Assembly: GCA_036362985.1 (NCBI GenBank)
Contig: JAYGXS010000007.1
Span: 13,583,738-13,647,737 of the forward strand
Reading direction: 5' to 3'
Origin: Ligula intestinalis
Lineage: Eukaryota > Platyhelminthes > Cestoda > Diphyllobothriidea > Diphyllobothriidae
DNA: 64,000 nucleotides
How positions within the stretch are numbered: position 1 is the stretch's first letter; each line of letters begins with the position of its first letter. The translations under genes and the position numbers were made by a program. Below, piece after piece: positions 57,546 to 64,000 of the stretch. The notes under the pieces were generated by a model. The model was not told the origin of the DNA and searched no databases. It was given only the letters and a program-made list of their open reading frames with translations.

Positions 57546-57885
57546 GAGCTATGTTTGACGCCTCCACAACCTAGGAATTATCGAAAAAATTTAATTTTTC
57601 TTAACAAACACTTCGAACGTCTTAAAGTTCTTTTCAGTATTTTATGTGCCTTATGCTGCTCATTACTATTCATAGGTTTTCGTAAATGCGTTCCCGCTGG
57701 TATGGGATCAATATTAAAACATTTAAAAACTAAGGCTAGTTGTTTGCAGGACTCGCAATACTGTACCAATGAGAACTGGTCGTATACCCATGGCCATATC
57801 AGCGTTAAATAATATCCCAAATTTAATTTTCAACAGTGAAAAGCAAAAAAACATGTTTCAGACGATAAATTGATGAAAATACGTT
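57546..57885. other. Intergenic, unrecognised short frames
   Basis: An 85-codon frame (57555-57812, +) and an 80-codon antisense frame overlap. Neither resembles a known family. Confidence 0.35.
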
Positions 57886-57889
57886 TGCT

Positions 57890-58600
57890 ATTGTTAAATA
57901 CTTCTCAAGCCCTTACATTTATATGGTAAGTGACTGAACTACCTATGCGGGCTGGTAGACAAAAAATAGTGTGGTTGTCAGAGGAGGGGGACATGGGGGT
58001 CAACACCTGGTAAGCGTTAGGGAGAGGAAAGGGGTAGCTGAAAAAGGTGGTTAGCTGTGAGCTGTTAGATAAGTGACTCTCGGCCATGGGAACTGCGGCG
58101 CCGCGACGAAGTTCTTTTGAACGCACAGGACCGGTCGGCGTAGCCTGATGGTGGACACCTCTGCCGTTGCCTACGTCTACGTCAGACCATCGTGTGGACG
58201 CTAGAGCGGCCTTCCGAATGTTCTAAATCTCTGTTTCAAGCTATGTAAAATTCACTGAACAACGTCTGTTGGCTACGGTAGAAGCGACCACCATCAGGCT
58301 ACGCCGACCGACCCTGTGCGTCCAAAAGAATTTCATCGCGGCCGAAAATCGCTAATCCAACAGCCGGCAGCTTGTCACTTCTCTCGCTACCAGTCCCCCG
58401 CTTTAACGCTCACTAGATTTTGACCACAATTCCCTCCCACCTTCCCTGACGACTAAACTATTGTTTACGAGGCTGAATAGCTTTTCAATACCGTAAAAAT
58501 ATAAAGGTCTGACGAGAATTCCTTGAAAACAAACCTATGTTCACCAATTTATCTTCTGAAGTTTGTAGTGGGAGTTTTTGTGAATTTAAAAAATGCTTTT
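57890..58600 (+). repeat. Family E repeat, copy with internal inverted repeat
   Basis: It begins CCTTACATTTATATGGTAAGTGACTGAAC..GCGGGCTGGTAGAC and runs through GACTCTCGGCCATGGGAACTGCGGC and TTCTTTTGAACGCAC to AACCTATGTTCACCAATTTATCTTC. The same landmarks in order are at 59838-60480. The class is unknown and no protein is visible. Confidence 0.6.
58095..58345. repeat. Inverted repeat inside family E
   Basis: TTCTTTTGAACGCACAGGACCGGTCGGCGTAGCCTGATGGTGG (about 58110-58155) pairs with CCACCATCAGGCTACGCCGACCGACCCTGTGCGTCCAAAAGAA (about 58290-58333). The arms are nearly perfect and the loop is about 135 bases. The copy at 59680-60480 keeps the left arm only in degraded form. Confidence 0.8.
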
Positions 58601-59450
58601 TCTTACGTTCGCAGCATAGTGTGTATTAAATCACAGTGAGCACATTGGGCTCGCTCTGCCATATTTATTAAGAGTACCTTTTTAATTTCCAGCTTTTTTA
58701 GCTAGACAAAGCTATGTGCTAATCTAAATCATCTAATGCATAATACGCTAAATATTCTGTTTTGAAACCTTTTTCGTTTCTGCTTCATTAACTGCCAATA
58801 GAAGAGAAAACGCGAATTCCAGGAAGCAGTTCAAAAGGAGAGGATGCGATCACTGTAAAACTAAACGTTGTGTATGTAAATAAGGCCTTCGCTGTGACAA
58901 TAGGAAACCTCCAGTTTAAACGCTAACTTAATTAATCGTGTCTTAACGTATATCATAAACGTAGATCCAGAAAAAATAAACTCAGCGTAATTTCATATTA
59001 TCACAAGTAATCTAAATTTCGACAACTGCGGACAAGTTTGCCCGAACATGCGTGTCAATTCCTACAACATGTGTGCCTGCATTGACATTGGAACACGCAA
59101 AGTTTTAGCCTTTTATTGGAGTTCACCGAATGCTCTGCATCAGCCATAGATACTTATATTCCCACTACCTGCAACTGCTTCGCCAAGGGTTTCGCATGAT
59201 ATATATACAAGCAGAAATGCATGACAAACCACGACAAGTAAATCTGCAATGGTCGTTTGTGGTCTCCAATACGTGACCTTGTAGGCAAGAATTTACATGC
59301 TCAAATTACGGGCTACTTGCCTTGCTGATTTTGTTCAGATAAATGCACAATGATAAACAAGTGTCGGCTGATTAGCTAAGAAACGTAGTCATGCCATTGT
59401 GCCTCGGAGTTCGTTCTCGAGCTCCGGTAGCATGACACCTGGTATAATCA
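58601..59450. other. Intergenic, nothing recognised
   Basis: No frame or repeat of note. Confidence 0.4.
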
Positions 59451-59454
59451 AGAG

Positions 59455-59610
59455 CCCCTGGTACAGTGGTTAGAGTGATTGACCTGTAGCCAATGAGTTT
59501 GCAAGTGCGAGCTAGGGCTGTCGCTACACATTGGGTTCGGTATGGCTGGTTGATGATGGCCATGCCTTTCTTCCTAGTCTTTATCTGCCTCTGCTTTACC
59601 AGTCATTAAG
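59455..59610 (+). repeat. tRNA-headed SINE
   Basis: CCCTGGTACAGTGGTTAGAGTGATTGACCTGTAG (A-box region), TGCAAGTGCGAGCTAGGGC (B-box position), then GGGTTCGGTATGGCTGGTTGATGATGGCCATGCC, the body. A clear full-length-looking copy with a degenerate B box. Confidence 0.68.
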
Positions 59611-59679
59611 TGGTTGCTGCCGGCGACACAACGGAGCGAGTGAATTTCGTAAACAATCTGTGTGTGCCTACTTACATTA

Positions 59680-60480
59680 AATGCATATGCATATCCGATG
59701 TCGAGTAAATTTTGAGGTCCCGGAATGGCATATCGGAAAACGCAAGGGTACAAGAATATACTTGAGGTGGTGCTCCTAACGTAGAAATATGCAATATCAA
59801 AAGATATATTGGTAAAAATATGTTCTCTGTCGGGAAATTATCTTCAGACCTGTACATTTTTATGGTAATTAAATTAATAAAGCACGCTGGTTGGAGCAAA
59901 GAAATAGATCTGTTGTCAGGAGTGATGGAGTTGGGGGGAATCTAGTTAAACGCATCAGTGTCTAGATGGACCGGCAGCCGAGACCGGCAATGGGCAGCAC
60001 GTGGCTGAATTGCCTTCTTGTTCGTGTCTGTGGGGGGGCTAGATGAGTGGTGGTAGGTGTTATGTGGTTGGGTTAGTGACTTTCGTCCATGGCAACTGCG
60101 ACCCTGTTGCGAAGTTCTTTCGAGCGAACTAAACTAATCTGTGTAGCCTCTTAGCAGCCAAATATTATATTTGCTAGCTGGAGGTCACCTTGTAGATCAC
60201 TCAAAGACTGTATTGCATTTAAGCTAATTCAGTCACGCGTATCTCATTATTTGTTTCGGCGGCCATTCTGCCAAGACACTGACCTTTTGATCTTAATTCA
60301 ACCATTGCGCCAATTTTGTCCAGCAACTTGTACAGTTTTTTTATTTCATTACTATATACAAGTAGAGGCCTAAAGAACAATTATCGAAAGCAAACACGTG
60401 CTCGCCAACTTATATTTTGACATTTAAATGGGAATTTTCGTAAATCGTTAACACAAAATAGCCCAATATTTTTGAAATAG
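59680..60480 (+). repeat. Family E repeat, second copy
   Basis: CCTGTACATTTTTATGGTAATTAAATTAATAAAGCACGCTGGTTGG, TGTTGTCAGGAGTGATGGAG, GTGACTTTCGTCCATGGCAACTGCG, GTTGCGAAGTTCTTTCGAGCG and CAAACACGTGCTCGCCAACTTATATTTTGA. The last also resembles 19300-19350 and 33190-33230, linking families E and PLE-B flanks. Confidence 0.6.
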
Positions 60481-62380
60481 TCCAGCATACTCATCACAGT
60501 AAATGTTAGACGTGCGTAATTTGGCCCATCAATGCACCACCAACCAGTTAACTGACAATCGTCTACTTAATTCAAAATGCGACTCTCGAAGAATATCATA
60601 ATAAACCTGTCTTTTCGAATGAAGACGAAAATCATGTGTCAGAAAAGCAGCGAGGTTAAGACATTTAAAAGCCTTTACTAATAGGGTGTCAGATTAAGCT
60701 CTTCCGAGTCTTAGGCCGCAGCAAATTAGTATTTGCCTAAGCTTCAGCCAGGAGGCAACCAGTTGCAGGGTGCAATTGCAAAGTGGGTGAGGAAGAATCC
60801 TTAATTCCGTTAATATATGTGATGTATGTTTGTGTTTTCTCGCATGCCATCGATAGGACGATAGCAACTGACGTACAACGGGTCCTTAGCTTCGTGGCAT
60901 ATTCTTTTCCTTGTGGCACATGTCGCCAAAGCTTGCATTGAAATAAAAGCATTTTTCTTTCTGTTGTGTGTTCAATGCTCACCTAAGTTGTCAATTTTTC
61001 TATACTAGAATAAGGAAATTTAAAACTGAAATTCCCTGCCTGTTCATTGTGTTGGGTATTTTCTGGTGGATGCTAGATTGATCGCTTAGGAAACGCTGCT
61101 TGGGCTGTCAGCTTTCTGTATCAGAATTGGTGGACTTCATAAGTTGCAAAAGGCTGGGTCGATAACCTGACGTAAATATGATGAACTTGAGGCCCACAGT
61201 GCACGCCGCATAGCGCACGTGGTTAAATCATTGGCTTTAATATGAATTCCTTTGTGTTGTCCCGGTGTTCGAATGGTAGCACAATCGCTGAGGTTTCTCG
61301 ATTTTTTTTTAAAATAACCAATCAAATCTACCGAAAAGCCTTTATTAAAAAATCATCTATTATTGGCCCTTTAGCATTTGCTATGACTTGAAAGAAACGC
61401 AGTCCCATTTATTTTGTCAGCCTTTACTCAGACATAATGTGCTGCATTAATTTTTAATGTCAGTAATAAGTCAATAAAGGGGTAGGGATACAAGACTGCA
61501 GGTCCCGATTATTGCGTAATAAACACTAATCAAAATAGTAGTTGGAAAGTAGTTTAAAAAAAGACGACAAAGGTAGTTTATATGTACTTAGTCCCAGCAT
61601 TCTGCCCTACGGAAGCGGCAGTTATAGGGGTTCCGGGAGTACAAAAATGAGGATGGGCAGTGAAGGACCTTTGCAGGAGTAACTGTTAATTGTCAAGTGG
61701 TAAAATTTAGTTGAAATTGTTACCCGCGGCTGCTGGGAGAAAGTTATTCCGCATGTCAGTTTAAATTATGCGCGGTGCTTCGCGCCGCCGTCTAAATTAA
61801 GTTAAATCCAGATCGGTAAGTTGGACCTCAAGTAACTTGAAGTAGACAACCCACTACCCACCTATCAATCTTTTTCGGGGATTTAAAGGAACAGGCACTT
61901 TGATAATTGGGTTTATCTATAATATGCTAAAAGATAATGCGGATAAGGAAATCCTACATATATCAATCAACAACTATTATAAATACAATAAAATAAAAAT
62001 GTAGATAGCATTTATTAAAGTAGATGCCACTGCTTATCGCAATTCCCCACCAATCAAATTCTTATGATGACCCATTTCTCGGGACAAAGTGCTGGAACTA
62101 GGGGGAGGTATAAAATCTGCAGTAATTAAACTACTGTTGCCAAGACGTGTAACATATTTTAACCATACGGGCTCAAAACTGTGCGTTGTAAATTTAAAGG
62201 GTAGCACTATTTTTTAAGATTTATCTAAAAGAGACAAAAAGGAAACGTCATAATGCGGCTAAGTAAGTAAGCATCTATCCGGCAGAATACTTTAAACAAT
62301 TTCCAAAAAAAGTTATGAACGTACGCGTGAAAAAAAAACGCGAAGGAATGACTTAACCCATTTCGCTTGACCTAACTGCT
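60481..62380. other. Intergenic, little recognised
   Basis: Apart from a weak tRNA-like stretch at 61205-61290, I see no feature in about 1.9 kb. A minor GC hairpin (GCGCGGTGCTTCGCGC, about 61769) is present. Confidence 0.4.
61205..61290 (+). repeat. Possible tRNA-like SINE head
   Basis: ATAGCGCACGTGGTTAAATCATTGGCTTTAAT resembles an A-box region and GTCCCGGTGTTCGAATGG resembles a B box. Stems do not pair well and no body follows. Weak call. Confidence 0.35.
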
Positions 62381-62668
62381 CTAGAGTTCAAGAGTACTTT
62401 TCAAAGTTTCCATCTGAATGCCTTTGCAGAGAGATGGCACACTCTCTCGCGGAATCTTGTGTTGTCTTTTTATAAAATTGGAAACGTCGGAGGTAATATG
62501 TTCTTCCATAAGGTCACATATGCGTTTGGTATAATTGCATTTTAGAACTTCTAGTATTGTTGCTTTGCTGTGCACTTTCAATATGTCACGTTCAAAGTAA
62601 AGCCTTATTTTGAAATTATGACCACATTTGGTAAAGCCATGTAGTAAACGGTAGTTATTCTGCATCAA
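62381..62668 (-). CDS. Unrecognised 95-codon reading frame
   Basis: This minus-strand frame has a composition more protein-like than its surroundings: KCGHNFKIRLYF, LKCNYTKRICDLMEEHI and SNFIKRQHKIPRESVPSL. A Cys-Gly-His and later Cys residues could hint at a zinc-binding fragment, but no family is identified and there is no clear splice context. It may be an exon, a transposon piece or chance; I favour a transposon relic or chance. Confidence 0.2.
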   Translation of the reverse strand: MMQNNYRLLHGFTKCGHNFKIRLYFERDILKVHSKATILEVLKCNYTKRICDLMEEHITSDVSNFIKRQHKIPRESVPSLCKGIQMETLKSTLEL

Positions 62669-63595
62669 TTTACGTGCATAACAAAAATTAAAAGCGCAAA
62701 AAATTCATTGGTCAGCGGTCTTCACTGCCAGATGCAAAAAGTGACCGACAATTTGCATTCCGTAAGAATATGTAACGTAAACACTGGCCACTAAAAGGTC
62801 AGGTGGATTTAATGGCAGAGCCAACAGTTCACAATATTAATGACCGTATTAAGTTTCTTATGATAAGGTTTTTATTAGAAGGGGTGGTGGGGGCAGCTTT
62901 AATAAATTCATGCGACCCAATTGTGAGAAAATGGGTGGCCTCGATGGGATTCAAACCAATGCCAGCTCTGATAGCCTAAACGGTGTCTAAACAAAATCCT
63001 TGTTCTTGCTGACGTGAGTTCGCATCACTCCAAATGGATCGCGTTTTCAAAATTGTGTACAAGGAATTACTCGAAAGAACACAACTCCTGCATATAAAGT
63101 GTGCTTGGTAGTCTGTCACCTGGCAAATTCTAGATCGATTGCTTCGAAAATCTTGTTTGGCCAGTCAGCCAACTGTAGTATGTGCAGATGGCTAAGCGGG
63201 TATATCCACGCAAGCGCTACTGAGCACACTGCTCAGTATTGGAGCCTCATAACTCATTAAGCTAGTTTCCTTGGCCATACTGAAGTCTTCCCATTTCTGG
63301 TGTGACTTGTTTTTCACAAGTGGGTCAGCTTAAAGTACTTTTTGCTGATACAGTGTTCATGGGAGTTTCGAGCAACAAGTCAGAAGGAAAGCATGCAGTC
63401 GCTTAGATAAAAAGTTTGTCGGCTGGATCTTTGTGTTTATCACTGAAATACATTATCAGTAACAGTCAGAAAATAGGAATATTAGTGGCACGGAAGAGCA
63501 GTATTCATAAAACAGTAGGGCGTGTGCTGCAAGCTAAATGCCGCAATTTGTAAAGGACTGGTATTCTTTCGAACATCAACATTCATTAGGGTTGC
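62669..63595. other. Intergenic with one tRNA-like fragment
   Basis: On the minus strand 63000-62925 reads CCGTTTAGGCTATCAGAGC (A-box-like) and GGTTTGAATCCCATCGAGG (B box GGTTTGAATCCC), a SINE-head-like fragment. Nothing else stands out. Confidence 0.4.
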
Positions 63596-63599
63596 AATG

Positions 63600-63870
63600 C
63601 TGATTGTCGTGCAGTCCTTTCTCAAATGTTTTCAGCCACGACACGGTCGTGGCTCTAAAGAACGCGTTATGTCCTACCAAATGAGTACAAGAAAATATTT
63701 TCTGCACGCATGTTTTCCGTAAAATATATTTTACTTTATACAGTCAGTTGAAATTAATGATACAAATGCATACTTTTTGGGTAGTTATTTTGTCAGTATT
63801 TACTTTCTGTAAGTGATCAGAAAGAAGCTCATTACAAAGCTGGTATTCTGTTATGAATGATCAGACTTGA
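63600..63870 (+). repeat. Fragment related to the right arm of the 7.8-8.8 kb foldback
   Basis: TGCACGCATGTTTTCCGTAAAATATATTTTACTTTATACAGTCAG matches TGCACGCTTTCCACAAAATATATTTGAATTTATAAAGGCAGTC (8529 on). AGCTCATTACAAAGCTGGTATTCTG matches AGCTCGTTCCAAAGCCGGCTTCC (8651 on). Only one arm is seen. Confidence 0.5.
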
Positions 63871-63879
63871 GATTGAGAA

Positions 63880-64000
63880 AAAGACGACTCGATCACTGGG
63901 ACAATACCTTTATTGTACAGAACAAGCTTCATTCAGAACGCCTAGTACTCGCTAGAGGAGCGTCACTTATTAACCTCTAAGAATCAAATCCCGTCAAAAG
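63880..64000 (-). mobile_element. PLE family A tail, reverse, running off the window
   Basis: AAGACGACTCGATCACTGGGACAATACCTTTATTGTACAGAACAAGCTTCATTCAGAACGCC has the tail pattern (GATCGCTGGGACAA.A.CTTTATT..). It continues beyond 64000. Confidence 0.5.

Noticed and set aside
1..64000. CRISPR array, prokaryotic operons, phage or plasmid modules
   Set aside because: No regularly spaced identical repeats, no ribosome-binding-site-led gene clusters, and a clearly spliced eukaryotic gene. The repeats are transposons.

Overview
The window is eukaryotic genomic DNA, most probably from a flatworm and possibly a diphyllobothriid-like tapeworm. This rests on a spliced kinesin-3 gene with long introns, on many decayed Penelope-like elements (PLEs) carrying GIY-YIG endonuclease relics, and on tRNA-headed SINE-like repeats. 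The lineage is inferred from what I remember of such repeats, not proven by the sequence. No prokaryotic gene organisation, CRISPR array or intact long reading frame is present.

Region 1 (1-6385) holds the only convincing host gene: the 3' end of a KIF1/unc-104-type kinesin-3 on the + strand. Three exons (311-492, 2992-3192, 6079-6106) encode the C-terminal PH domain and tail. Their splice sites and phases agree, and the last exon ends in TAA, followed by a 3'UTR with AATAAA at 6363-6368. The two introns carry tandem-like repeats, SINE fragments and a PLE fragment.

Region 2 (6386-23369) is repeat-rich intergenic DNA. It holds a 1-kb foldback element (7804-8807), a very AT-rich stretch, two copies of an unnamed AT-rich repeat ('family D'), two PLE-B fragments and a TIR-bounded 555-bp element (21149-21703).

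Region 3 (23370-40940) contains a diverged direct duplication. About 7.2 kb at 23370-30580 is matched in the same order and orientation by 33715-40940. Both copies carry the same nested PLE-A and SINE fragments. The second copy has at least two extra insertions, a PLE-A piece at 37735-38075 and a 1-kb unit with 124-bp direct repeats at 34509-35681, so the relative timing of events can be read.

Region 4 (40941-64000) is further intergenic DNA. It holds a PLE-B GIY-YIG fragment, a perfect-looking small hairpin MITE (42760-42880), an internally deleted pogo/Tigger transposon with TA target duplication (46253-47233), a second MITE (47331-47498), the best-preserved PLE-B (49272-50227) abutting a PLE-A copy in opposite orientation, a G-run cluster, an inverted family D copy, two 'family E' repeats and assorted SINE heads.

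Apart from the kinesin gene, all protein-coding traces are decayed transposon proteins. I found no evidence of a novel enzymatic system. The interesting material is structural: nested and inverted PLEs, foldbacks, the duplication and several unnamed repeat families.
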